From DASUPK01 sp963815045 (GTDB taxonomy: Bacteria; Actinomycetota; Thermoleophilia; Solirubrobacterales; 70-9): 64,000 bases of DNA. Location: NCBI GenBank assembly GCA_963815045.1, contig CAWFET010000003.1, forward strand, positions 310,001 through 374,000. Reading direction: 5' to 3'. The notes beneath the pieces are model-generated. The model had not been told where the DNA came from, searched no databases, and was given only the letters and a program-made list of their open reading frames with translations. The position numbers and the translations under genes were made by a program. Of this stretch, positions 36,224-44,550 are shown in pieces. Each line of letters starts with the position of its first letter. Within the stretch, counting starts at the first letter, position 1.

Positions 36224-36229
36224 AGTTGT

Positions 36230-36685
36230 TCAAGTTAGTACGTCCTCCCGCCTCATTTGATTATTCCCCGTTTCGTCGTGCGGTGTCAACTCCGGCGCCC
36301 TGATTCCCCACCCGCGGCGCTCGATCAGCTCGATTCCGATCACAGCGCCGAGCGGTCCGAAGGGCGTCAGGGTCGCCGCGAGCAGCGGCCAAGGTGCCTC
36401 ACGGCGCATGATCGCCCAGAAGATGAGAGCGCAGAGCCCGAGGTAGCCGATGCCGTGCAGCAGCCCGAAAAGCGCGGTCTCCGAGGCATAGCCCGGCGCG
36501 ATCCAGAAGACCAGCAGCGCAGTGAAGAGGCCGAGCTCGAACCAGGAGGCGATCTTCACCCAGTGGAAGAGGCGACCCGGAACGGGCTTCGGAGCGGGAT
36601 TCGCATGCTCGGCCGTGGCCACCGGATGAAAGTAGCGGGTGCCCGGACTCGACATCCGGTCGGAGTGCCGGGGGGTGATCTTCAT
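36230..36685 (-). CDS. DUF3817-like membrane protein
   Basis: This 151-residue protein has a polar N-terminal 40 residues. Three membrane segments follow (ASWFELGLFTALLVFWI, LFGLLHGIGYLGLCALIFWAI and LLAATLTPFGPLGAVIGIEL), with the HGIGY motif and the REAPWPLL loop typical of DUF3817 proteins of actinobacteria. The start is the ATG at 36685, though an ATG ten codons later is possible; neither has a clear ribosome site. Function is unknown. Confidence 0.75.
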   Translation of the reverse strand: MKITPRHSDRMSSPGTRYFHPVATAEHANPAPKPVPGRLFHWVKIASWFELGLFTALLVFWIAPGYASETALFGLLHGIGYLGLCALIFWAIMRREAPWPLLAATLTPFGPLGAVIGIELIERRGWGIRAPELTPHDETGNNQMRREDVLT

Positions 36686-36732
36686 ACCGGCTGTCCATGG
36701 TCTTGTTGACCCCTGGCCGCAAAGATGCCGCC

Positions 36733-36924
36733 ATGGACCGATTCCAAGGTGATCAAGGTTCCAACGTGAGCATGAGGAGGCTCGTGCGGTTGCAGCGCTC
36801 GTATCGGTGCGCGAGCTGTGACGCAGAACACCACTCCTGGGCTCGACTCAGCTCCTGTCCCGATTGCGGCCGCTCCCTCTCGGTGGCTGTGATCAGACGG
36901 GCAGCGCTCACGGGGCCGGTCTGA
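36733..36924 (+). CDS. Small zinc-ribbon protein
   Basis: This frame encodes about 63 residues with two CxxC knuckles (YRCASCDAEHHSW and SSCPDCGRSL), a rubredoxin-like zinc ribbon. The start could be 36697, 36733 or 36772, and none has a strong ribosome site. It is divergent from the DUF3817-like gene and is followed by a hairpin at 36936-36979. It is small and unsupported by neighbours, hence the modest confidence. Confidence 0.45.
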   Translation: MDRFQGDQGSNVSMRRLVRLQRSYRCASCDAEHHSWARLSSCPDCGRSLSVAVIRRAALTGPV

Positions 36925-36935
36925 CAAACGCCAGC

Positions 36936-36979
36936 GCGGGCCGTTCGTGCGGGGGCGATGGCCCGCATGGACGGCCCGC
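36936..36979. terminator. Hairpin after the zinc-ribbon gene
   Basis: GCGGGCCGT (36936-36944) pairs perfectly with ACGGCCCGC (36971-36979), starting 11 bases after the stop. It likely ends the small gene's transcript and directly precedes the dispersed repeat. Confidence 0.55.
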
Positions 36980-36994
36980 TCAGGCCGGCACCAA

Positions 36995-37089
36995 GCGGCC
37001 ACCAGGCCGCTCCACCTCGGAGCGGAGGGCGAAGCCCGTAGCGACTTATGTGGGGCGGCCGCTTGTGGCCGCGGCTATATGGCGAAGCC
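36995..37089 (+). repeat. Dispersed two-hairpin repeat (copy 1)
   Basis: Unit A (AGCGGCC-ACCA-GGCCGCT hairpin at 36994-37011, ending GGGCGAAGC) is followed by unit B (GCGGCCGC-TT-GTGGCCGC at 37055-37072, ending ATGGCGAAGCC). The same A-B order is found inverted at 28736-28829. A unit B relative lies at 26952-26988. It ends nine bases past the stop of the 2-oxoglutarate dehydrogenase gene and may also serve as its terminator. Confidence 0.75.
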
Positions 37090-37097
37090 GGGCCGAG

Positions 37098-40000
37098 CTA
37101 CGCCGGATCCGCTCGGCCCATCAGCGCCGTGAGGACGATCCGCTCCTGCTCCCTCGTGTGGGCGACGGCGTAGCCCTCGCCGGGGCTCGCCCGCGGGGGC
37201 CGCCCGATGTAGCCGAGCTCGACGCCCTCGGGGAGCAGCTCCGGCATCCGGCGCTGCATCACGGACCAGGCGCCCATGTTCCGGGGCTCCTCCTGGACCC
37301 AGACGATCTCCTTCAGGTTCGGGTAGCTCTCGATCGTCTCGGTGAGCTGCTCCTTGGCGAAGGGGTAGAGGAGCTCGGCGCGGGCGATCGCGACGTTCTC
37401 GGTCTCCTCGCGCTTGGGAGCGGCGTCGATGTCGTAATAGATCTTGCCGCTGCAGAGGACCAGCCGCTCGACCTTCTCCTTGCGGTTCTGGGCGTGCGAG
37501 TCGTCGAGGACGAATTCGAAGGATCCCGCGGTGAGGTCCTCGAGGGTCGAGGTCGCGCGGGGCAGGCGCAGCAGGCCCTTCGGGGTGAAGACCACCATCG
37601 GCCGCGCCTTCTGGATGTGGGCCTGACGGCGAAGCAGGTGGAAGTACTGCGCCGCCGTCGACGGGTTGGCGATCCGAATGTTCCCCTCGGCGGCGAGCTG
37701 GATGAAGCGCTCGATCCGGGCACTCGAGTGCTCCGGGCCGGCGCCCTCGTAGCCGTGGGGGAGGAGGAGGGTGAGCCGTGAGGTCTGGCCCCACTTCGCC
37801 TCGGCCGAGACGATGAAGCTGTCGATGATCACCTGCGCCGAGTTGCCGAAGTCCCCGAACTGGGCCTCCCAGAGGACGAGGCTGTCCGGCTCGTGGGCCG
37901 AGTACCCGTACTCGAAGCCGAGACAAGCCGATTCCGAGAGCGGGCTGTTGTGGAGCTCGAGCGGCGCCTTCGCCTCGGGGAGATTCTGGATCGGCGCGTA
38001 GCGCAGGCCCGTCTTCTCGTCGTGGAGGACGAGGTGGCGGTGGGAGAAGGTGCCGCGCTCGGTGTCCTGGCCGGTGAAACGGATGTGGACGTCCTCGGTG
38101 AGCAGCGACCCGAGCGCGAGCGCCTCGGCGTGCCCGAACTCGATCCCGCCGTCGTTCATCGCGTCCAGCCGCTTGGAGAGGGGCTTCCGGAGCTTGCGGT
38201 GGATCGTGAAGCTGTCCGGGACGCGGAGCAGCTCCTCGTTCAGCTTGCGCAGCCGGTCCTCGGGAACCGCCGTCTCGACGCTCGGGCTGCGCGTGCGATC
38301 GAGCTCGCCGGTGCCCGTCGCCGTCGGGTCCGCGAAGTCGCCCGACTCGATCTTCTGCCGGAGATCGTCGTGAGCGGACTTCAGCGACTTCTGCCGCTGG
38401 TCGTTTCGCTCCTCGACCTCGTCGGGGGTGATCATCCCCTCCTTGACGAGCTCCTCGGCGTAGAGCTGGCTGACAGGCGGGTGCTCCTTGATCTTCGCCG
38501 CCATCAGCGGCTGGGTGTAGGCGGGCTCGTCGGTCTCGTTGTGGCCGAAGCGGCGGTAGCCGATCAGGTCGATGACGACATCGCGGCCCCAGCGCTCGCG
38601 GTAGGCCATTGCCAGCCGGACGGCGCCCAGGCAGGCCTCGGGGTCGTCGGCGTTGACGTGGATGATCGGGACGTTGAAGCCCTTCGCCATGTCGGCGGCG
38701 TACGGGGTGGAGCGTCCCTCCTCCGGATCGGTGGTGAAGCCGATCTGGTTGTTCTGGATGAGGTGAATCGTGCCGCCGGTCGCGTAGCCCTTGAGCGACT
38801 GCAGGTTGAGCGTCTCGGCGACGACTCCCTGCGCCGGGAAGGCCGCGTCGCCATGCAGCAGGACCGGGACGGCGGCCATCGGGTCGTGCTCGAGGCGGCC
38901 GTTCTGGCGGCTGGTCTGGGATGCCCGGGCGGCGCCGGTGACCACCGGGTCCACGTACTCGAGGTGACTCGGGTTCGGATAGAGCCGGACGCCGATCTCC
39001 GAGTCGTCCTTCGTCTTGAAGATCCCGTTGTGGCCGTAGTGGTACTTGACGTCCCCCGTGCCCCCGGTGGGGATCGCGGCCAGTGACTTGACGGCCTCGA
39101 TCGCCTTGGCGCCCTCGAACTCGGCGATGATCGACTCCACCGGCCGGCCGATGTTGTGGGCCAGCACGGCGAGGCGGCCGCGGTGAGCCATGCCGATGAC
39201 CACGTCATGGGCTCCCTCGGTGTGGGCCATCTCGAAGACCTCGTCGAGCATCGGAACGACGGTGTCGAGGCCCTCGATCGAGAACATCTTCTGGCCCAGG
39301 TAGGCCCTCTCGAGGTAGCGCTCGAAGCCGAAGACCTGGATCAGCCGATCCAGCAGCCGCTGCTTCTCCTCCGGCTCGAGCGGCTTGCGATGCCAGCCGG
39401 TCTCGATCATGTCGCGCAGCCACATCCGCTGCTGGTGCGAGGAGAGGTGCTCGATCTGGTACGCGATCGTGCCGCAGTAGGCCTCACGCATCCGCGGCAG
39501 GACCTCGAGCAGCGTCTCGCCCTCGACCCCGATGCGGAGGATCTCAGCCGGGATCTGGGACATCAGCTCGGGCGTCAGGTTGAGGGTCTCCGGCTGGATC
39601 GCGGGGTCGCCCTTCGGCTCCGAGCCGAGCGGGTCGAGCCGGGCGGCCAGGTGTCCGTGGGTCCGGTAGGCCTTGAGCAGGGAGGTCGCCGCCTGGACCG
39701 CCTGCATCAGCTCCATGTTGGGCTTGGCGGAGACGCTGGGGGCGGCGACTCCGCCCGGCGCACCAGGGGCCGCCAGGGGCGGCGCGGAGGCCGAGGCCGC
39801 ATGCGCCGACGTGATCGGCTCGGGCGGGACGTCGAGGTCGCGCGCCACCGACTCGTAGAAGTCGTCCTCGCCCTGCAGCAGCTCCTCGATCCGGCGCAGG
39901 AAGGAGCCCGATTCCGCGCCCTGGATCACCCGGTGGTCGTACGTCGAGGTCATCGTCATCACCTTGGAGATGCCGAGCGCCTTGATCTTCTCCGGCGTGG

Positions 40001-41462
40001 CGTGCCTCCACTCGACCGGGTAGGCGAGGGAGCCGCAGGCGACGATCGTCCCCTGGCCCTTGAGAAGTCGCGGGACCGACGCGACGGTGCCGAGGCCACC
40101 CGGGTTGGTGAGGCTGATGTTCGTGCCCTGGAAGTCGTCGGCGGTGAGGCTGTTCTCCCGCGTCTTGGTGATCAGCTCCTCGTAGTAGGAGTGGAAGCCC
40201 TTGAAGTCCAGGCCGTCAGCGCCCTTGATGCACGGAACCATCAGCGAGCGCTTGCCCTTGCGCTCGACGTCGACCGCGATGCCGAGATTGACGCCGCCCG
40301 GCTCGATCACCGTCGGCTTGCCCTCGCGCTCCTCGAAGGCGCGCCCCATCACCGGCCACTCCTGACCGGCCTTGACGATCGCCCAGGCGATCAGGTGGGT
40401 GAAGCTCACCTTCATCCCGCGCTCCTTCAGGACCGCGTTGAGCGCCTTCCGCTTCGCGTCGAGCGTGTCGACGGCGAGCTCCCGGAACGAGGTGGCCGTC
40501 GGGATCGAGCGGCTCTCGTCCATCGCCTTGGCGAGGGTGGCGGCGGGACCGCGGAGAGGCTTGGCCTCGCCATGGGCCGCCTTGGCCGGGGCAGCGCCGT
40601 CGCCGCCGTTCAGGACGTCCGCCTTGGTGACCTTGCCACCCGGGCCGGTGCCCTTGACGCCCGCAAGATCGACGCCGTTGGCCTGGGCCGCGCGGCGAGC
40701 TACGGGGGTGGCGGCTACGGCTTCGCCATCAGATCCGCTCAAGGAGGTTGAAGCGCCCGCAGGAGCCGGCGCCGAACCGGCGTTGGTATCGGGGGTCGCC
40801 GGCTCCGAGGACGCTTCCTTTGATGCTGGTCCCTTGGCCATCTCGGCGAGCGGCTTGCCGACCTCGATCGTCTCGTCGGGGCCGACCAGGATCTTGGTGA
40901 TCGTGCCGTCGGCGGGGGCGGGGACCTCCGCATCGACCTTGTCGGTGGAGACCTCGACGACCGTGTCGCCCTCGGCAATCTGGTCACCCTCGGAGACGTG
41001 CCACTCGAGCACCGTTCCCTCGGTGACGGACTCACCCATCTCGGGCATGACGATCTCCAGACCACCCCCCTTCAGCTCCTTGCCGGCGGAGACCGAAGCG
41101 TCGTCGCTGGTGGCAGTGGTGGACCCTCCGGCGCCGTTCGACCCGGCTTCGCCATCAGAAGAAGCGGCTGCGGGCGCTTCAACCTCCTTTTCCGCAGCCT
41201 CAGGCGGTCCGCCGTTCGTGTCGATCTCGGCCATCGGCTTTCCGACCTCGATCTCTTCGTCAGGCTGGACCAGGATCTTGGTGACCGTGCCGGAGGCGGG
41301 GGCGGGGACCTCGGCGTCGACCTTGTCGGTCGACACCTCGACCATGGTGTCGCCCTCCTCGACCGAATCCCCTTCCGAGACATGCCACTCCAGCACGGTG
41401 CCCTCGGTCACCGACTCGCCCATCTCGGGCATCAAGAGTTCAACCTTTTGCTGAGTGGCCAT
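37098..41462 (-). CDS. kgd: Multifunctional 2-oxoglutarate dehydrogenase: two lipoyl domains, E2 and E1 in one chain
   Basis: This 1454-residue protein would oxidise 2-oxoglutarate to succinyl-CoA with a separate E3. In order it has lipoyl domain 1 (residues 6-80, lysine 47 in STDKVDAEV), a linker, lipoyl domain 2 (134-208, lysine 175), an Ala/Pro linker and an E3-binding-type motif (ATPVARRAAQANGVDL near 251). The succinyltransferase core (about 295-540, STYDHRVIQGAESG) comes next. The thiamine-dependent E1 then runs from about 590 to the end (HGDAAFPAQGVVAE, GYRRFGHNETDEP). The mycobacterial/corynebacterial relatives I know have E2-E1 without lipoyl domains and are about 200 residues shorter. 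AGAGGGG precedes the ATG. Confidence 0.96.
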   Translation of the reverse strand: MATQQKVELLMPEMGESVTEGTVLEWHVSEGDSVEEGDTMVEVSTDKVDAEVPAPASGTVTKILVQPDEEIEVGKPMAEIDTNGGPPEAAEKEVEAPAAASSDGEAGSNGAGGSTTATSDDASVSAGKELKGGGLEIVMPEMGESVTEGTVLEWHVSEGDQIAEGDTVVEVSTDKVDAEVPAPADGTITKILVGPDETIEVGKPLAEMAKGPASKEASSEPATPDTNAGSAPAPAGASTSLSGSDGEAVAATPVARRAAQANGVDLAGVKGTGPGGKVTKADVLNGGDGAAPAKAAHGEAKPLRGPAATLAKAMDESRSIPTATSFRELAVDTLDAKRKALNAVLKERGMKVSFTHLIAWAIVKAGQEWPVMGRAFEEREGKPTVIEPGGVNLGIAVDVERKGKRSLMVPCIKGADGLDFKGFHSYYEELITKTRENSLTADDFQGTNISLTNPGGLGTVASVPRLLKGQGTIVACGSLAYPVEWRHATPEKIKALGISKVMTMTSTYDHRVIQGAESGSFLRRIEELLQGEDDFYESVARDLDVPPEPITSAHAASASAPPLAAPGAPGGVAAPSVSAKPNMELMQAVQAATSLLKAYRTHGHLAARLDPLGSEPKGDPAIQPETLNLTPELMSQIPAEILRIGVEGETLLEVLPRMREAYCGTIAYQIEHLSSHQQRMWLRDMIETGWHRKPLEPEEKQRLLDRLIQVFGFERYLERAYLGQKMFSIEGLDTVVPMLDEVFEMAHTEGAHDVVIGMAHRGRLAVLAHNIGRPVESIIAEFEGAKAIEAVKSLAAIPTGGTGDVKYHYGHNGIFKTKDDSEIGVRLYPNPSHLEYVDPVVTGAARASQTSRQNGRLEHDPMAAVPVLLHGDAAFPAQGVVAETLNLQSLKGYATGGTIHLIQNNQIGFTTDPEEGRSTPYAADMAKGFNVPIIHVNADDPEACLGAVRLAMAYRERWGRDVVIDLIGYRRFGHNETDEPAYTQPLMAAKIKEHPPVSQLYAEELVKEGMITPDEVEERNDQRQKSLKSAHDDLRQKIESGDFADPTATGTGELDRTRSPSVETAVPEDRLRKLNEELLRVPDSFTIHRKLRKPLSKRLDAMNDGGIEFGHAEALALGSLLTEDVHIRFTGQDTERGTFSHRHLVLHDEKTGLRYAPIQNLPEAKAPLELHNSPLSESACLGFEYGYSAHEPDSLVLWEAQFGDFGNSAQVIIDSFIVSAEAKWGQTSRLTLLLPHGYEGAGPEHSSARIERFIQLAAEGNIRIANPSTAAQYFHLLRRQAHIQKARPMVVFTPKGLLRLPRATSTLEDLTAGSFEFVLDDSHAQNRKEKVERLVLCSGKIYYDIDAAPKREETENVAIARAELLYPFAKEQLTETIESYPNLKEIVWVQEEPRNMGAWSVMQRRMPELLPEGVELGYIGRPPRASPGEGYAVAHTREQERIVLTALMGRADPA
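40718..40762. repeat. Repeat fragment in the second linker of kgd
   Basis: CGGCTTCGCCATCAGA (40718-40733) is followed after seven bases by a 22-base word (40741-40762, AAGGAGGTTGAAG to CCCGCAG). The first word recurs in direct orientation and the second exactly inverted at 41144-41189, in the other linker. On the coding strand the first word encodes SDGEA and contains ATGGCGAAGCC, the end of the dispersed repeat unit B. Confidence 0.8.
41144..41189. repeat. Repeat fragment in the first linker of kgd
   Basis: The 16-base word CGGCTTCGCCATCAGA (41144-41159) and the 22-base word at 41168-41189, which is the exact reverse complement of 40741-40762, lie in the linker between the lipoyl domains. 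On the coding strand, GCAGCCGCTT then TGATGGCGAAGCCGGG resembles dispersed unit B with its middle missing. Confidence 0.8.
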
Positions 41463-41515
41463 TCCCCTCTACTAACTGTATGACGTTCCCTAAACGCGCA
41501 ATGCAGGAACGCTGC

Positions 41516-41797
41516 TCAACCGATTCGTGCGATCAGATCGACGGCCGGCCAACCGTGGTCGCGGATGAACTCGCGGGTCGGGGCGACCGTCTCACAAAAG
41601 GCGCAGGCGATCTGGTCCGAGAAGCCGACCGGCGCCGACAGCGTCAGCGGCATGTCGCACTCCGGACAGGCGAGGGACCTCATCCCGAGCCAGGCCGCGC
41701 GCTCCGCGGGACGGATCTCGACCCGCGCGGCGGCGGCCCGCAGGCGCTCGTCGCGCTCCGGATCCACATTCGACGCTGGGTCGTAGAACAGCCCCAC
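41516..41797 (-). CDS. Small zinc-ribbon protein
   Basis: This 93-residue protein has two CxxC pairs (LACPECDMPL and IACAFCETV) about 22 residues apart, a zinc ribbon, within an otherwise helical sequence. The start is the GTG at 41797. AATAAT lies six bases upstream, so the message may be leaderless. Function is unknown. It lies between kgd and the divergent reductase gene. Confidence 0.65.
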   Translation of the reverse strand: MGLFYDPASNVDPERDERLRAAAARVEIRPAERAAWLGMRSLACPECDMPLTLSAPVGFSDQIACAFCETVAPTREFIRDHGWPAVDLIARIG

Positions 41798-41888
41798 GAC
41801 TCAATTATTGCGCTGCGCGGCCGTGGGCCAAGCGGGATCGGCCGCGGTCGGTGTAAGTTGCAGCCAGTTTGGATGGAGGAGGGGTGAG

Positions 41889-43904
41889 ATGAGCTATTTC
41901 GTCACCGGTGCCACCGGGTTCATCGGCCGCAACCTGGTCGAGCAATTGCTCGAGCGCGAGGGGACGATCTACGTCCTGGTCCGCGAGGGATCGCGCGGCC
42001 GGCTCGAGGAGTTGAAGAACCGCTGGGGCGCCGACGAGGACCGCATCGTCCCGGTGATCGGCGACCTCTCCCAGGAGCACCTGGGTTGCGCCGATCAGAT
42101 CGGGGAGCTCAAGGGCAACGTCGACCACTTCTTCCACCTGGCGGCGATCTACGACATGACGGCGGACGCCGAGAGCCAGCGCGTCGCCAACGTTGAGGGC
42201 ACGCGGGAGGCGGTCAAGCTCGCCAAGGAGCTCGACGCCAAGCACTTCCACATGGTCAGCTCGATCGCGGCCGCCGGCCTCTACAAGGGCACCTTCACCG
42301 AGGACATGTTCGAGGAGGCCGAGAAGGTCGACAACCACCCCTACTTCCAGACGAAGCACGAGTCGGAGGCCGTGGTCCGTGAGGAGTGCGAGGTCCCATG
42401 GCGGGTCTACCGGCCGGGGATCGTCGTCGGTCACTCAGAGACGGGCGAGATGGACAAGGTCGACGGGCCCTACTACTTCTTCAAGCTGCTGCAGCGCGCC
42501 CGCAACGCCGTCCCGCAGTGGTTCCCCGGGATCGGGATCGAGGGGCGGAAGATCAACATCGTCCCGGTCGACTTCGTCGCCAGGGCGATGGACCACATCG
42601 CGCACATCGACGGGCTCGACGGCCAGGCATTCCACCTCACGGACCCGAACCCGCTCAGTGCCGGCCAGGTGATCAACACCTTTGCCAAGGCTGCGCATGC
42701 GCCCGAGGCTGTGATGCGGATCGACTCGCGGATGTTCGACTTCATCCCCAAGCAGGTCCGTGGTGGGCTGACCATGCTGCCGCCGGTGAAGCGGATCACC
42801 GACCAGGTGCTCGGCGACCTGGGCATCCCGCGTTCGGTCCTCGTCTACATCAACTATCCGACCGACTTCGACTCGACCAAGACGCAGGAGGCGCTGGAGG
42901 GAACCGACATCTCGGTGCCCCCGTTGCCCAGCTACGCGGACAAGCTCTGGGACTACTGGGAGCGCAACCTCGACCCCGACCTGTTCAAGGACCGCTCGCT
43001 GTCCGGGGCGATCGGCGGCAAGGTCGTCCTGATCACAGGGGCCTCATCGGGCATCGGCAAGGCGGCGGCGATCAGGTGCGGGGAGGCCGGCGCGGAGGTC
43101 CTGCTGGTCGCCCGGACGCCGGAGAAGCTCGAGGAGACCAAGGCCGAGGTGGAGGAGGCGGGCGGGAGCGCGCACATCTACCAGTGCGACCTCTCGGACC
43201 TGGACGACGTCGAGCGGATGGCGAAGGAGGTGCTCGAGAAGCACGAGCGGGTCGACATCCTCGTCAACAACGCGGGCCGGTCGATCCGGCGCTCGATCGA
43301 GAACTCGTACGACCGCTTCCACGACTTCGAACGGACCATGCAGCTCAACTACTTCGGTGCGCTGCGCTTGATTCTCAGCCTGCTGCCGAGCATGCGCAAG
43401 CGAAGCAAGGGCCGCAAGGGCGGCCACATCATCAACGTCAGCTCGATCGGCGTGCAGACGAACACCCCCCGGTTCTCGGCTTACGTCGCCTCGAAGGCCG
43501 CGCTCGACGCCTGGTCGCGCTGCGTCGCCTCCGAGGTGGTCGACGACGGGGTCAGCATCACCACGATCCATATGCCGCTGGTCCGGACGCCGATGATCGC
43601 CCCGACCAAGATGTACGACGCCTTCCCGACGATCACGCCCGATCAGGCCGCGGAGATGATCACCACCGCGATGATCACGAAGCCGAAGAAGGTCGCGACT
43701 CGTCTCGGCAACTTCGGCGAGCTCCTCTACAACGTCGCGCCGAAGGCCTCAGACGCGATCCTCAACACCGCCTACAAGCTCTTCCCGGAGTCGAGCGCCG
43801 CGAAGGGCAAGGGGAAGGACGGCGACAAGCCCGCCGCGAAGGAGCAGGAGCTCTCCACGGAGGGTGTGGCGTTCGCTTACCTGATGCGCGGCGTGCACTG
43901 GTGA
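41889..43904 (+). CDS. Two-domain SDR, fatty acyl-CoA reductase-like (AcrA1 type)
   Basis: This 671-residue protein starts at the ATG at 41889 behind GGAGGAGGGG. Residues 1-360 are an extended SDR (FVTGATGFIGRNLVEQLL, catalytic YFQTK near 160). From about residue 375 a second, classical SDR follows (VVLITGASSGIGKAAA, ILVNNAGRSIRRS, YVASKAALDAWSR). The same fusion is found in mycobacterial AcrA1-like proteins, which reduce fatty acyl-CoA to alcohol. Fatty alcohol is also the substrate of the alkyl-DHAP synthase encoded 0.65 kb downstream. Wax-ester synthesis is the alternative role. Confidence 0.85.
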   Translation: MSYFVTGATGFIGRNLVEQLLEREGTIYVLVREGSRGRLEELKNRWGADEDRIVPVIGDLSQEHLGCADQIGELKGNVDHFFHLAAIYDMTADAESQRVANVEGTREAVKLAKELDAKHFHMVSSIAAAGLYKGTFTEDMFEEAEKVDNHPYFQTKHESEAVVREECEVPWRVYRPGIVVGHSETGEMDKVDGPYYFFKLLQRARNAVPQWFPGIGIEGRKINIVPVDFVARAMDHIAHIDGLDGQAFHLTDPNPLSAGQVINTFAKAAHAPEAVMRIDSRMFDFIPKQVRGGLTMLPPVKRITDQVLGDLGIPRSVLVYINYPTDFDSTKTQEALEGTDISVPPLPSYADKLWDYWERNLDPDLFKDRSLSGAIGGKVVLITGASSGIGKAAAIRCGEAGAEVLLVARTPEKLEETKAEVEEAGGSAHIYQCDLSDLDDVERMAKEVLEKHERVDILVNNAGRSIRRSIENSYDRFHDFERTMQLNYFGALRLILSLLPSMRKRSKGRKGGHIINVSSIGVQTNTPRFSAYVASKAALDAWSRCVASEVVDDGVSITTIHMPLVRTPMIAPTKMYDAFPTITPDQAAEMITTAMITKPKKVATRLGNFGELLYNVAPKASDAILNTAYKLFPESSAAKGKGKDGDKPAAKEQELSTEGVAFAYLMRGVHW

Positions 43905-44542
43905 TCAGGCGGGCCGGCTGGCTCGGCCTCCTGGTGCTGGCCGCTGCGGCGCTGCCCAGCGCGGCATCGGCAACGCCGCTCGTGATCGCGGACAACTCGG
44001 GGGGCAACGACATCAACGCGTCGGCGAACGACTCCCAGCGGCACGAGGTCACCGTGACCTTCCAGGCCGGCTCGTACCAGGTGAACGACAGGGCCGGGGT
44101 GCAGAACATGTGGCCCAGCTGCACCGCCATCGACCCCGAGACGGTCAGCTGCCCGCGGACAGGTGGAACGACGGTCCAGATCAGCACGGGCGCGGGTGAC
44201 GACATCATCGTCTTCCAGTCGATGCAGGCGAATGACGTCGGCGAGGCGATCACCGGCGCTGGGGACGATGCGATCGACGGGTCACAGAACCACGGTGGGA
44301 ACCAGCTCCGCGGTGGCCCTGGGAACGACCTCATCTTCGGCAGGGGCGGGAACGACGCGCTGTATGGAGGGAGTGGCCGGGATCGGCTGAACGGCGGGTC
44401 TGGGAAGGACTACCTGACCGGCGGGGCTGGGAGGGATGACCTGAAGGCGCGGGATGGTGCGCGTGACTCGCGGATTCTCTGCGGTGGCGGCGACGACCGC
44501 GCGACCTTCGATCGGATCGACCCGATGCCGGTGAGCTGCTGA
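43901..44542 (+). CDS. Secreted protein with RTX-type Gly/Asp repeats
   Basis: This 213-residue protein starts at the GTG at 43901, overlapping the reductase stop (GTGA). It has a signal peptide (LGLLVLAAAALPSAASA), a beta-rich middle with two cysteines, then RTX nonapeptide-like repeats near residues 140-185 (GGPGNDLIFGRGGNDAL, GGSGRDRLNGGSGKDYL). These normally bind calcium. It ends with an ILCGGGDDRATFD segment seen in short actinobacterial calcium-binding repeat proteins. Its coupling between two lipid-metabolism enzymes is unexpected. Function is unknown. Confidence 0.8.
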   Translation: MIRRAGWLGLLVLAAAALPSAASATPLVIADNSGGNDINASANDSQRHEVTVTFQAGSYQVNDRAGVQNMWPSCTAIDPETVSCPRTGGTTVQISTGAGDDIIVFQSMQANDVGEAITGAGDDAIDGSQNHGGNQLRGGPGNDLIFGRGGNDALYGGSGRDRLNGGSGKDYLTGGAGRDDLKARDGARDSRILCGGGDDRATFDRIDPMPVSC

Positions 44543-44550
44543 GCGGGCCC

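Noticed and set aside
39156..40751. 531-codon open frame on the plus strand opposite kgd
   Set aside because: It is antisense to conserved E1/E2 sequence and resembles no protein family.
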